This document shows positions 11,218 to 22,784 of a stretch of DNA of 64,000 nt, in pieces (position 1 is the first letter of the stretch; every line of letters starts with the position of its first letter). Made by a program: the position numbers and the translations under genes. The notes below the pieces were generated by a model. That model did no database searches, had not been told where the DNA came from, and was given only the letters and a program-made list of their open reading frames with translations. Source of the DNA: Neoarius graeffei (taxonomy: Eukaryota; Chordata; Actinopteri; Siluriformes; Ariidae); assembly GCF_027579695.1 (NCBI RefSeq), contig NC_083586.1, positions 6,196,001 through 6,260,000 on the forward strand. The letters are read 5' to 3'.

Positions 11218-14200
11218 CCTGGGTATGGCTTTAAACTGCAACCTGTGATAGGGCCATGGTCCGGCTGTGGGGAGAGCGGAGTGACCCCTTAGCTATCACT
11301 ACTCCCAGGCTCGCTCTGGCCTGGAGTGACAGCACCTGTCAAGGACCCCAACTATGGGTAAATAGTCTCACTGCCTTGTGAGTGCTAGGGATAGTGGAAG
11401 GCTCAGGAAGTAAACCCTGACAGAAAACTCAGAGCGGAGCCCCGTTAGGCGGTTTGACCTGGCTACCAGTCAACTCTTCCGGCAGCTCCTGCAGCCAAAT
11501 TTGTGGCAGATGTACTGCACTGCTTTCCTCTGGACCACATCAGTGAGGCCGAGAGGGGGGTCCTGACGCTTGGGCAACTCAGGATCTTCATAACCCTCCC
11601 CAGGCATTTTGCATCTTGGAGAGGTCACTCCATCTTTTTGGTTACAAGCAAGGGCACAACATGGGAGTCAGCAGTTATGGGTAATAAGTACTATTTCAAT
11701 TGGCATAGAAAAAGAACGCCACGGGCTGCCTCTTACGGTGGGAGGAGCCACCACGTTCCACTGATCAGCTACCGCCCACCTGAAGCTGGGCAGCCCCCAG
11801 TCAATAGGGTGCTGATCCATCACGGTCTGCTGCTCCTTTGGGTGTAAGGGGCTTAGGGCGCTCGTGCTTGACAAGCAGGCCGATACTCAGCACACCTGCT
11901 CACACAAAGCAAAGGACGGCTCCAGCACTTCGTATAGCAAGCTGGAACGTTAGGACAATGTTAACAGGATGGTCAAATGACTTACAACTTATCGATGACA
12001 ACCGAGAAACAGCTGTCATTGATGCTGAACTTGCCAGACTAAACGTGGACATTGCTGCACTCCAAGAAACTAGGCTTGCAAATGATGGCTCATTACAAGA
12101 AAGCCAATACACCTTCTTCTGGAAGGGGAAACACCAGCATGACAGACGTGAACAAGGAGTTGGGTTCGCAGTAAGAACATCTCTCCTAACCATGATAGAA
12201 GCACCTTCTGGCGGTACCAAACGGCTACTGTGCCTTCGTCTAAGCTCCACAAACAGTCCAGTAAACCTTGTGTCTGTCTATGCACCCATGCTTAAGTCCC
12301 TACTGAGACAAAGTACAAGTTCTACAAAGAGCTCGATGAGCTTATTAGTCAAATGTCTCCAACAGAGGACATCTACCTGCTTGGCGATTTCAACACCAGA
12401 GTTGGCGCTGAGCACGATGTCTGTCCGGCATTCATCGGCCACTTTGGAGTGGGCAAAATAAATGAAAACGGACAGAGACTTTTGGAACTATGTTGCACCA
12501 GGAACTTATGTATAACAAATACTTATTTCCCAAACAAGGAAAAGCACAAAGTCTCCTGGATGCACCCCAGATCACATCGATGTCACCAGCTTGACCTCAT
12601 CATTTCCGGAAGGAAAACACTCCAAACGGTGCACAGCACACAGAGCTATCGCAGCACTGACTGTGACTCTGATCATTCCCTTGTTATCAGCAAAATAGCG
12701 CTACAAGGAAAAAAAATTGCTGCACCATGCGAGGCCTAGGAGTCTCCCAAGGATAAACACTGCCCGTACTAAAGATATTGACAGCAAAAACAAATTCCAT
12801 TCCCTTATCAATGGCCTGAGACTGGCCAGGGATGTTGTGTCAGCAGAAACACGATGGCAGCACCTCAGCGCTGCTATATACAAGTCTGCTATTGCCGCAT
12901 TTGGGAGGAAAGAAAAGAGAAATGTTGACTGGTACGAAGCCAACCTTATGGTTATGGAGCCAGCAACCCAGGCCAAAAAAGAAGCATTAGTTAAATGGAA
13001 GAGGGACCCCACTTTGCACAACTTACTCTTGCTAAAGAATGCTAAGGCTAGTAGTCAAAAACTAGCAAGGAAATGCGCAAATGACTATTGGCTACAGCTT
13101 TGTTCCCCCATAGAACATGCATCCTTGACAGGCAATGTTAGGGCCATGTATGACGGCATTAAGCAGGCCACTGGTCCGACCATAAAGAAAACAGCCCCCT
13201 TAAAAGCAAAAACTGGCGACACCATCACTGACCGACAGGGACAGATGGATCGGTGGGTTGAACATTACTCGGAGCTGTACTCCACGGAGAACACAGTATC
13301 CGAGGAGGCCATAAACAGCATTCCATCAATGACAGTCCTCAAAGAACTAGATACAGAGCCTACTATGGCAGAGTTAGAGAAGGCAATTGATGCCCTCTCT
13401 AATGGAAAAGCACCAGGGAACGATGCAATCCCACCAGAGGTAGTTAAGGAAGGAAAACCAGCGCTTCTCCCACACCTTTATGAACTTCTTTGCTTATGCT
13501 GGAACGAAGGTGAGGTGCCACAGAGCATGCGGGATGCCAATATTGTGACTTTGTATAAAAACAAAGGGGATAGAACCGATTGCAACAACTAGCATGGGAT
13601 TTCGCTTCTCAACATAGTTGGGAAGGTCTTCGCTCATGTGGTTCTTGTCACACTACAGGTACTAGCCGACCGTGTGGATCCAGACGCCCAGTGTGGGTTC
13701 AGAGCAGGGCGCTCCACTATCGACATGGTATTCTCAGTGAGACAGTTACATTAAAAGTGTCGGGAGCAGAGGAAACCCCTCTACCTTGCTTTTGTCGACC
13801 TCACAAAGGCTTTCGATCTCATAAGCCGTAGCGGACTGTTCAGGCTACTTGAGAAGATAGGTTGCCCACCAAAGCTGCTCAGCATAATCAAGTCCTTCCA
13901 CAGCAACATGAAAAGCGCTGCCAGCTTTGAGGGTAGTACCTCCAAGCCTTTCCCGATTCTCAGTGGAGTTAAACAGGGCTGTGTACTTGCCCCAATGCTG
14001 TTTGGGATCTTTTTCTCACTGCACTTGATGTATGCCTTCCAGTCCTCCAACGATGGGGTCTACATCCACACCCGCCATGATGGCAAACTTTACAACCTGG
14101 CCCGCTTACACGCCAAAACAAAGGTAACACCCATGCTCCTTAGGGAGCTACTATTTGCTGATGACGCAGTCCTTGCGAGTCATACACCTGATGGACTCCA

Positions 14201-15121
14201 ACGCCCGATAGACAGGTTCTCAAATGCCTGTAAAGAGTTTGCCTTAACAATCAGCATAAAGAAGACTGAGGTGATGGCCCAAGATGCTCCAAGCACTCCG
14301 GTAATATCGATCAATGGCTCTTTGCTTGCTGTGACTGATCGATTCGCATACCTGGGATCCACTGTCACAAACAACTTGTATCTGGATGCTGAAATAAACA
14401 CAAGAATTGGCAAAGCAGCCTCCATTATGAGCAAACTCAACAAAAGAGTTTGGGGAAACAAAAACCTGACAATAAACACCAAGCTCAAGGTGTACCAGGC
14501 CTGTGTGCTAAGTACTCTCCTCTATGGCAGTGAAACATGGACGACATATGCCAAACAAGAGGCAAAGCTCAATGCTTTTCACATGCAGTGTCTTCGCAGG
14601 ATCCTAAGAATTAAATGGCAGGACAAGGTAACAAAAACTAATGTTCTCGAGAGGTCCAGTTCCAGGACCTTATTTGCAACGATCAGTGAACGCTGCCTGA
14701 GATGGCTTGGACATGTTCGCCATATGGGGAAAGGACGTGTTCCGAAAGATCTCCTATATGGCCAGCTTGAATGCGGTTCACGTCCAACTGGTCGCCCGTA
14801 CCTGAGGTACAGAGATGTGTGCAAGAGAGATGTTAATTCAGCTAACATCGACGTAAACTCATGGGAGGAAACAGCGATTGACCGGTCAGCATGGAGACAA
14901 ATTGTCAAAGCAGGGGTGAAGGAAGCTGAAGCCACCAGATCCCAACTCAGAGACCAGCGGCAACAGAAGGCACCTTCTGCCAACACCACCACATTCAGTT
15001 GTGCAGGATGTGGCAGAGACTGCCACTCTAGAATTGGCTTGTTCAGCCACCAAAGAAGATGCCGACCATGACCGAAACCCATCGTCTCTTTACGACGGAA
15101 GGAGGCCAATGATATATATAT
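11218..15121 (+). mobile_element. RTE-like non-LTR retrotransposon, almost full length
   Basis: A GC-rich 5' leader (11218-11837) precedes a long endonuclease/RT coding region. A C-terminal Cys/His finger ends at 15071, and a 3' end runs into ATATATATAT at 15110-15120. The endonuclease resembles that of RTE/BovB-type LINEs (the source of craniofacial-development-protein-2-like sequences); Nimb-type LINEs are the alternative. It lies between TA repeats on both sides, so it probably inserted into a TA microsatellite or carries a TA tail. A second fragment of the same type is at 27985-28720. Confidence 0.85.
11838..15071 (+). pseudogene. RTE-like ORF: endonuclease, RT and C-terminal finger
   Basis: Endonuclease motifs in order: ASWNVRTM, LQETRL, GVGFAVR, YLLGDFNTRVG, HQLDLII, DCDSDHSLV. 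RT motifs: NGKAPGNDAIPPEV near 13410, DAQCGFRAGRSTIDMV near 13690, AFVDLTKAFDLIS near 13790, SGVKQGCVLAPMLFG near 13965, LLFADDAVLA near 14150. A finger, CAGCGRDCHSRIGLFSHQRRC in pattern, closes the protein. Damage is light. There is one frameshift between about 12290 and 12311, one near 12715 in an A run, and in-frame stops at about 13590 (TAG) and 13753 (TAA). From 12717 to 15071 the frame is otherwise continuous, so this copy looks fairly young. Confidence 0.88.
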
Positions 15122-15422
15122 CAAGCTATGTTGATTCAGAGTGCCACAGGGTCATTTTCTCACACACCAATCTGCATATTTCTAAAGGAATATACTGTCT
15201 TGTACAGTGCCTTGCAAAAGTATTCATACCCCTTGAACTTTTTCACATTTTTCCACCTTACAACCACAAACTTAAAAGTTTTTTATTGAGATTTTATGTG
15301 AGAGACCAACACAGAGTAGCACATAATTGTGAAGTGAAACAAAAATGATAAATGGTCTTCAAAATTTTAAACAAATAAAAATCTGAAAAATGTGATGTGC
15401 ATTAGTATTCAGCACCCCTGCA

Positions 15423-16430
15423 TCAATACTTTGTAGAGCCACCTTTTGCTGCAATTACAGTTGCAAGTCTTTTGTGGTATGTCTCTACCAGCTTTGCACA
15501 TCTAGACACTGAAATTTTTGCCCATTCTTCTTTGCAAAATAGCTCAAGCTCAGCCAGATTGGATGGAGAGCGTTTGTGAACAGCAATTTTCAAGTCTTGC
15601 CACAGATGCTCAATGGGATTTAGGTCTGGACTTTGACTGGGCCATTCTAACACATGAATATTCTTTGATCTGAACCATTCCATTGTAGCTCTGGCTGTAT
15701 GTTTAGGGTCATTGTCTTGCTGGAAGGTGAATCTCCTTCCTAGTCTCAGGTCTTTTGCAGCCTCCAACAGGTTTTCTTCCAGGATTGCCCTGTATTTAGC
15801 TCTATCCATCTTCCCATCAACTCTGACCAGCTTCCCTGTCCCTGCTGAAGAAAAGCATCCCCATTGCATGATGCTACCACCACCATGTTTCACAGTGGGG
15901 ATGGTGGGTGCAGGGTGATGAGCAGTGTTAGTTTTCCACCACACACACAGCGCTTTGCATTTAGGCCGACAAGTTCAACTTTGGTCTCATCTGACCAAAG
16001 CACCTTCTTCCACATGTTTGCTGTGTCCCCTACATGGCTTCTTATGCCTGTCTTTCAACAATGGCTTTCTTCTTGCCACTCTTCCAAAAAGGCCAGATTT
16101 GTGGAGTGTATGACTTCTAGTTGTCCTGTGCACAGATTCTCCCACCTGAGCTGTGGATTTCTGCAGCTCCTCCAGAGTGATCATGGGCCTCTTGGCTGCT
16201 TCTCTGACCCTTGCTCACTCTGTCAGTTTAGGTGGATGGCCATGTCTTGGTAGGTTTGCAGTTGTGCCATACTTTTTCCATTTTTGAATGATGAACAGTG
16301 CTTCTTGAGATGTTCAGAGCTTGGGATTTTTTTTTATAACCTAACCCTGCTTTAAACTTCTCCAGAACTTTATCCCTGACATGTCTGGTGAGTTCTTTGG
16401 TCTTCATGATGCTGTTTGTTTTTCAGTGTT
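15423..16430 (-). pseudogene. Tc1-like transposase (broken)
   Basis: The C-terminal 173 codons (15423-15944) are open: [37 protein letters not shown] (second catalytic Asp region), [17 protein letters not shown] (third acidic residue) and a family tail. Upstream on the minus strand, N-terminal pieces are readable only in changing frames with stops. These include the start near 16400 with a KTKELT-type beginning and a helix-turn-helix near 16300. It encodes a cut-and-paste recombinase that would bind the inverted repeats; this copy cannot make it. Confidence 0.88.
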
Positions 16431-16494
16431 CTCTAACAAACCACTGAGGCCTTCACAGAACAAGTGCATTTATGCTGAGAGTAAATTACACACA

Positions 16495-16750
16495 AAGTCA
16501 AAAAGTCCCATATACATTTTTCATATGTATGTTGGGGAATGCCTGTTCGAGAGCACACTCTGTCTAGGCCATCAGCATGGTGGCCAGTTCCTTTCCTCGC
16601 CACCGTTAACTTCCCCAGCATTTCCACCAGGTCCCCAGTCACTGCTGGGTGGATAGGAGGCAAGCCCCAGATCACCATCTGAGGCAAAGCTTGAACCAGG
16701 GACCCTTCGCTTGGCAGTCAAACACTCTAACCACTTGGCCACCTCACCTT
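16495..16750 (-). mobile_element. Second tRNA-derived SINE family, inside Tc1
   Basis: The insert is bounded by the 14-bp direct repeat GTAAATTACACACA (16481-16494, 16751-16764), which occurs once in intact Tc1 relatives. On the minus strand the head reads GAGGTGGCCAAGTGGTTAGAG (A-box-like), then CCTGGTTCAAGC (B-box-like), a tRNA-derived promoter. It differs from the GAGAT-tail SINE. I saw no other copy here. Confidence 0.85.
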
Positions 16751-17056
16751 GTAAATTACACACAGTAGGACTCTATTAACTAATTAGATGACTTCTGAAG
16801 GCAATTGATTGCACTGGATTGTATTTAGAGGTATCAGAGTATAGGGGGCTGAATACTAATGCACACCAGATTTTTCAGATTTTTATTTGTTTAAAATTTT
16901 GAAGACCATTTATCATTTTCATTTCACTTCACAATTATGTGCTACTCTGTGTTGGTCTATCACATAAAATCTCAATAAAAAACTTTTAAGTTCGTGGTTG
17001 TAAGGTGGAAAAATGTGAAAAAGTTCAAGGGGTATGAATACTTTTGCAAGGCACTG

Positions 17057-17442
17057 TAAATGCTCAAATGTCAAACAAATGCTCAAAATGAGCAAAATGT
17101 TCAGCAAATCACATCGCAAATGAAAGACAGGACGCGTATGACCATTACCTTAACAGAATCTGAACGTGGTCATTGGTTGGACTCTTGAATTTTTGGTGTT
17201 GCATTTATGTCAATTCATCGCTCAAATTGTATCAATACAATTAAACAAAAGTGAATTTTTGAAAGAGTTGTTCACTTGTTGCCCAATCTGGGTTTTCCTT
17301 GTCGAATAAGGAAGCTGGTTCACCTTTAAGAAATTCGAACACTTTCATGAAGAAGCTAACCTGAATGCTAACAGAAATAAAATGAGATTCTTATGCAAAC
17401 TCTTCCATACTGATTTACAACTTTCTTTTTTTTTAAATGTTT
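17057..17442. other. AT-rich spacer
   Basis: It begins with a short CAAATGCTCAAAATG repeat patch; I see no gene or element ends otherwise. Confidence 0.5.
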
Positions 17443-17459
17443 TTAATCCAAGTTCTTAC

Positions 17460-17685
17460 CTGAAATAAAATGCTCGCTGCAAACATGGGTATTCACAAAC
17501 TTTTCTGGAGTTTTCAGGCTTAGATCCTCTTGTCGCATTCTTTCTAACCACTCATTTCTTCCTTGTTCTTGAAGCATTTGCTTCTCTTTCACCTTTTTCT
17601 TGATAGCAGGCATATGATAAACCTTTTTATCTATTTCTCGATTTGAACGATTTGAACAACCAAAAAAAATGCAAAAATGAACCAT
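17460..17685 (-). CDS. THAP zinc-finger first exon (orphan)
   Basis: The reading starts MVHFCIFFGCSNRSNREIDK and runs through RNEWLERMRQEDL to HVCSEHFIS. The C..C (FCIFFGC), the conserved Trp and the C-x2-H (CSEH) have THAP spacing, a sequence-specific DNA-binding domain used by host factors and by P-element-like transposases. The exon stops at a strong splice donor, CAG|GTAAGA, with GT at 17458-17459 on the minus strand. No downstream exon was found. The 5' flank is related to 63119-63260, so this is a multicopy family, either a THAP transposon or a dispersed gene. Confidence 0.7.
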
Positions 17686-18789
17686 ATTGAAGACAGACCA
17701 GGCCTTGCCTGCACAAAAGACTGTGTTTGTTTGTCACCCAGGTGAAATTATCACGTGATGCATCAGGTTGTGCACAAAGGGTCTATAGGAAATCACAATA
17801 AGACATGCTTTGTTTGGATAATAATAAAGGAGAGGGAAAAACAATTCTGGTACAATGAAAGTAATGTCTTGCACAATTTGGTCAGATCATGAGAGTATTT
17901 GGTACAGGCCAGTATAGCTGTATATCCAATATAGCTGTAAACACTTACAGATTGAACACGTTTAATTTAATAGTGTCCAACGATAATTTATCATTAAAGA
18001 TTAGCTATGATTAACAATGAATAAACAAGGGTTAGGCTAATGACTAATTAAGGACAACAAGGAGCCAATAAAAAAACAACAAGTCGTTGATTTGGTAAGT
18101 TTAACCCAGCATTGCACTCAATATAACCAAAATATTGGGTTGAAATAAGAATCCAACCATTACATCAATTTAAATTAATGGCCTTGTTAAAGTAACCCAA
18201 CCTGCCAGGTGAAATGCATAACTCTTTTCACTGAGTTAAAATGACCCAGCGTTGTTAAAATGCCACTTACTTCTTTAAGTTACCAGCAGCAGCACAGAAA
18301 GGAATGCAATAACAAATATCAGACCTTACTTTATCAGCTCTCTCAAATGCAAAATTTAATACAGAATCTATAAAGTTCTAAATTAGCTGCATTTTCACCA
18401 ACACTAACCTCATTCTTACACTCCAAGTTTCATTTACAGGGAAATCTTATTCATTTCACCAGTTGGGCAAAATAAACCAACATGCAAAACATCAAACCCA
18501 TCTATCAAAATAAAGCCAGCGCTCTAATGAGCACACTCAGCACTGTCTACTCCCAGGCCTTTTCTCTTCTATAAACGCAATGCTCACAATAAATGGTGTG
18601 TTAAAGCCTATCGTTTTTCAAATCTGTGTTACAGTAAATGTATATACATGTACACTCTGTTTTGACCAAAATACCATAGGTAAACCAAAACTCTACCTCT
18701 ACACTTACAGCTGAGCATTGCAAAAGATGTTTAGCATTTGCTTTTCTCACCAAACCTAGGAGAAATTAAATAGTGCTGATGTTCAGAAT
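17686..18789. other. THAP exon 5' flank, then AT-rich spacer
   Basis: 17686-17795 is related to DNA at 63180-63260 (shared words AATTATCACSTGA and GGGTCTAT) and probably includes the promoter side of the THAP exon. The remainder is AT-rich without a convincing gene; AACCCAG words near 18100 and 18240 could be an old short transposon, but no clean ends are visible. Confidence 0.45.
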
Positions 18790-19440
18790 TATTGAGGTAC
18801 GGTAATATGTACAAATGAAGGAGTAAGATTATGTATATGATAAAGTGCATGAGTATTGCACATAGAGGAATATTGTACTAGTATGTTATTGCACTAGTGT
18901 TGATATAATAATATACAGCACAGAATATACAGAACCGGTCAAATGCCATGGGCTGTATTGCACAGTAGTATAGCAGCAGTGAGTGAGTGGAGGTGTGCTG
19001 TTCAGACCTGTGGATTAGTTTGCAAAGGCAGTGAGTGCTGTGAGTTCAGTAGTGTGATAGCTATGGGGTAAAAACTATTCCTCAGCCGGGTTGCGCGGGC
19101 GTACAGAGTTCTGTAGCGCTTTCCAGGGGGTAAAGAGTCCGTGTCCAGGATGGGTTGGGTCCTTGATAATGTTTTTGGCTCTGCGAGTCCACCGGGAGTG
19201 ATGGATTTCTTCCAGTGATGGAAGTGGAGTGCCTGTGATCCGCTGAGCTGTTTTTATGATGCGCTGCAGGGTCTTCTTATCTTCCAAGGTGCAGCCCGAG
19301 TGGTGCAGTGCATGATCAGTGACTCTATTGTGCACCTGTAGAAGTTCATCAGCAGCTTTTGAGGCAGTTTTGCTTTCCTCAGAGTCCTCAGGAAATGGAG
19401 CCTCTGAAGACCTTTTTTAGCCAGTGCTGAAGTGTTTGGG
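18790..19440 (-). mobile_element. Rex1/Babar-like LINE, C-terminal and 3' fragment
   Basis: On the minus strand the C-terminal domain reads FLRTLRKAKLPQKLL, then (19075-19335) KTAQRITGTPLPSLEEI and KNIIKDPTHPGHGLF, words found at the end of Rex1/Babar-type proteins. A short AT-rich 3' region follows toward 18790. There is a frameshift near 19330. It is distinct from the RT fragment at 20.5 kb. Confidence 0.7.
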
Positions 19441-19587
19441 GTCCATGATGGGAGTCAAGAGCCACGCAGAACAACACGCTGCGCTGTCTAAAAGACCCAT
19501 TATTATTTAATTTAGTAATCAATCTTCATCATTTCTCTGAGCAGGGACAAACTGTCAATAAAGACACAATATAAAATCTCCTGCACT

Positions 19588-19742
19588 GAACATCAGTTGA
19601 CACCACCAGCTAACAACTTGAAGGCAGGGTTCAACTTGCACTGAAAAGAACCTCAGTGCATTTCAGGTCCAATGCATTAATCCCTGACTGATTGCCAAAA
19701 TGGAGCAAAGTCAAGGCTGAAAGGGTCATTCCTTGTCTTGTT
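19588..19742 (+). repeat. Direct repeat, unit 1 (partner 20192-20342)
   Basis: About 150 bases from CAGTTGACACCACCAGC to GTCATTCCTTGTCTTG recur at 20192-20342 with few changes, a spacing of about 604 bases. The tRNA-Asp relic lies between the units. Confidence 0.9.
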
Positions 19743-19793
19743 TTTTTTATTTTTTCAGAACTGTCCATGATCTATACAAGGTGGCGACCTTTG

Positions 19794-19865
19794 TCCTCGT
19801 TAGTATTGTGGCCAGTATCTCTACCTGTCAGGCAGAAGACCAGGGTTTGATTCCCTGATGGGGAG
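19794..19865 (+). tRNA. tRNA-Asp(GTC), decayed
   Basis: The 72 nt TCCTCGTTAGTATTGTGG ... TTCCCTGATGGGGAG keep the tRNA-Asp layout and the GTC anticodon in CCTGTCAGG. Changes against the usual sequence are mainly at CpG sites: the anticodon stem CCCGC has become CTCTA, and the T arm reads CAGGGTTTGATTCCCTG (still paired). No T run follows. It is likely inactive or weak. Confidence 0.75.
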
Positions 19866-20191
19866 GGTATATTAGCTGTGAGTGTAAGAAGACAAAAGGG
19901 TTTTCTGCCTTCATGGATGGTTTCCAAGCAACTTGTGCTGCCCTCTATTATATTTTCTCTTCTCCCGACACACCTCATTCTATTCTTCTGCTAATTACCA
20001 GCAGTTCTGGGGGAAGTGCATACGTTTGATGAGGAAACAATATCAAATCTACTGCACCCAACATATTCCGGGACCACATTTGTGAATCAGGGATTTCCAC
20101 AAATCTGACAGCATTCTCATTTTCAAAGTTCTGTAACGTAAATGAAATAGATGACACCCTTGGTGAAATTAATTGGCAAACACTATAAAAG

Positions 20192-20342
20192 AGTCAGTTG
20201 ACACCACCAGCTTACACCATGAAGGCAGGCTTCAACTTGCACTGAAAAGAACCCCAGTGCATTTCAGGTCCAATGCATTAATCCCTGATCGGTTGCCAAA
20301 ATGGAGCAAAGTCAAGGCTGAAAGTGTCATTCCTTGTCTTGG
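20192..20342 (+). repeat. Direct repeat, unit 2
   Basis: Second copy of the 19588-19742 unit. It runs into a T-rich patch and then GTGGTGAATAAGAGAAGAGA (20370-20391), whose inverse occurs at about 26133-26157. Confidence 0.85.
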
Positions 20343-20456
20343 GGCTTTTTTATTACTATTATTTTTATTCGTGGTGAATAAGAGAAGAGAAGATACAAAG
20401 AAGAAGACCATCTTTCTTTGATTTTGTCACAAATGATACCCTAAAAATGTCTATGA

Positions 20457-20917
20457 CTAGATGGGCTAGTGTGTCCTCCCTTGCTGTCTCCTGTAGTCCA
20501 CTATCATCTCCTTAGTTTTACTGACGTTGAGAGAGAGGTTGTTGTCCTGGCACCAGCTGGCTAACACCTTCACTTCCTCTCTGCATGCTGTCTCATCGTT
20601 GTCTGTAAGGAGGCCCAAGATGGTGGTGCCATCAGCAAACTTGTTGATGATGTTGGTGCTGTATTTAGCAGTACAGTCATGGGTGAACAAGGAGTACATG
20701 AGGGGACTGAGCACACAGCCCAGTGGCGCACCTGTGTTCAGGATCAGTGAGGAGGAAGTGTGGCTACCGATTATCACCACCTGTCCGATTATCTGCCTGT
20801 CAGAAAGTCAAAGATCCATCTGCAAATGGTCATCTGCTGATGAAATCATGAAATATTTCGTCATGATTGCATTTTCTCTGCTCATTCCAAGGCAGTTTGT
20901 ATTTATTAAGTGCAACT
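20457..20917 (-). mobile_element. Third, inverted piece of the duplicated block with Rex1-like RT
   Basis: On the minus strand this matches 2118-2556 / 40115-40556: the leader CTGCCTTGGAATGAGCAGAG and the RT piece at 20466-20780 ([57 protein letters not shown]). It keeps F-A-D but has G for the second D. The matching sequence resumes at 24896-24968, so an L2 inserted into it. The match ends at 20457 and 24968, so only a small part of the block is present. Confidence 0.85.
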
Positions 20918-20920
20918 TTG

Positions 20921-22784
20921 CACCTGTTTGCATCCTTCTTCAAAGGTAAAATTGATAAAATATGGCAGAATATTGCTCATAATATATCTCAGTTGCAAAT
21001 AACTGAAAAACTGCAATCACCAGTGACACAGACAGACAATTTCAACACAATGTCAGAATTTTGTTTGATTGATTATGAGACTCTTGAAAAAACTGTACAA
21101 AATCTCAGTTCCTCAACATCTGAATTGGACATTCTGCCCACCAACTTTTTTAAGTCTGTTCTTCACCTTATAATTACAGATGTGCTTCAGATCATAAATG
21201 CATCCCTAGAGACTGGCATTTTTCCTGCATCCCTGAAAAAAGCTGTTGTAAAGCCCCTACTTAAAAAGAATAATCTAGATGCTTCAGTATTGAACAACTA
21301 CAGGCCAATATCAAATCTACCATTCATCAGGAAAATCCTTGAAAAAATTGTCTTCAATCAATTAACTGCCTTCTTGATATCAAACAGCTGTTTTGATAAC
21401 TTTCAGTCAGGATTTCATGCCAATCATAGCACTGAAACAGCGGTGATTAAAGTTATAAATGACATACGTCTGATGCAGGCAAAACATCGGTGCTGGTGTT
21501 ACTGGACCTCAGTGCAGCTTTTGATACTGTTGATCACAACATACTGCTATATCGACTTGAACACTGGGTTGGGTTGACTGCTAAAGTTATCAATTGGTTA
21601 AAATCATACTTAAAAGATAGAAGCTTCTTTGTTACCATGGGAAATTGTACCTCAACATCAATGTCCTTGACCTGTGGTGTCCCCCAGGGGTCGATCCTTG
21701 GACCATTACTATTCAACCTTTATATGCTCCCACTTGGACAAATTATCAAGAACAACTTAATTTTGTATCACTGCTATGCAGATGACACCCAAATTTATTT
21801 TGCTCTATCACTTAATGATTATGCCCCCCTTGAATGTCTCTACCAGTGTATCGACCAAATCAACAACTGGATGTCACAACATTTTCTCCAGCTGAACACA
21901 GATAAAACAGAAATAATTCTATTTGGGAAAAAAGATGAAAGACTCAGGATTATCACTGTTCTTGACACAAAGGGGATTAAAATAAAAGATATGGTTAAAA
22001 ATCTTGGTGTTTTCATTGACAGCGAGCTAAACTTTGACAGTCACATGAAAGCAATCACTAAATCGTCATTTTATCACCTAAAAAACATTTCCAAACTAAG
22101 AGGACTTATGTCAAAAAATGGTCTGGAAAAAACTTATACATGCCTTCATCTCTAGTAGGGTTGATTACTGTAATGGCCTTTTCACAGGCCTGCCAAAAAA
22201 GACGATCAAACGACTTCAGCTGGTTCAAAATGCAGCGGCTAGGGTTCTCACACGAACAAAAAGAGCAGAGCACTTTACTCCAATTCTAAGGTCCCTTCAC
22301 TGGCTTCCAGTAAGCTACAGAATTGACTTTAAAGCATTGCTGCTGGTGTACAAATCTCTAAATGGTACAGGGCCCAATTCTCTCTCTGATATGTTGCAGC
22401 GGCCTAACCCAATCAGATCTACCAGATCGCAGCAGCAAAAATTACTGGTAAAACCTGTTGTTAAAACAAAGTGTGGTGAAGCAGCTTTTAGCTACTATGC
22501 AGTACAGCTATGGAACCAACTCCCAGAGGACATTAAAAATGCTCCTGCTGTTGGCAGCTTCAAATCTAGATTAAAGACCAAGCTGTTTTCAGATGCTTTC
22601 TGCTAATTGATAAATATCATCATCTTTACATGTTTTAAACTTTACTTAACTTTCACAGTCTTTGCATGTCTTAAACTTTACTTAACTTTTATTCCATTTT
22701 ATTCTGCTGTTTTTACTGAACTTTCTCTCTTCTTCCCCCTTTATTTTATGCAATTTTATTTTCTATTGTTTACTGTTTTGCTTT
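20921..22784 (+). mobile_element. L2-clade LINE, 5'-truncated (tail resumes at 24816-24895)
   Basis: The sequence joins the L2 consensus of 7940 onward (TTTGCATCCTTCTTCAAAGG) and runs through the RT and C-terminal domain. The 3' region is cut at TTTTGCTTTTA by another LINE and resumes with CTCTGTAAAGCACATTGAAC to the CTTGC tail at 24895. It is 5'-truncated, as is usual for LINE insertions, and lies inside the inverted block fragment. Confidence 0.9.
20925..22606 (+). pseudogene. L2 reverse transcriptase and C-terminal domain
   Basis: Pieces in shifting frames: to 21577 ([26 protein letters not shown]), 21490-22155 ([45 protein letters not shown] intact) and 22118-22606 (LVQNAAARVLTRTKRAEH, LHWLPVSYRIDF, to the stop after LFSDAFC). 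Frameshifts lie near 21475 (a small deletion after DIRL) and 22125. The catalytic YADD and FDT are kept. Confidence 0.85.

Larger units (their letters stand above)
15205..17056 (-). mobile_element. Tc1-like transposon with both inverted repeats, SINE inside
   Basis: The ends CAGTGCCTTGCAAAAGTATT and its reverse complement at 17037-17056 are flanked by TA on both sides (15203-15204, 17057-17058). The inverted repeats extend at least 150 bases (the CACATTTTTCCACCTTACAA stretch recurs inverted near 17000). Without the 256-bp SINE and its duplicated target the length is about 1.58 kb, normal for Tc1. The ends make this the most complete DNA transposon in the window; its transposase is broken. Confidence 0.95.

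Noticed and set aside
11026-11292. Two overlapping open frames across the microsatellite
   Set aside because: They encode Ser-Leu and Tyr-Ile repeats from CT and TA tracts; no gene.
17060-17130. Short AAATGCTCAAA repeats as transposon ends
   Set aside because: No inverted partner or target duplication found.
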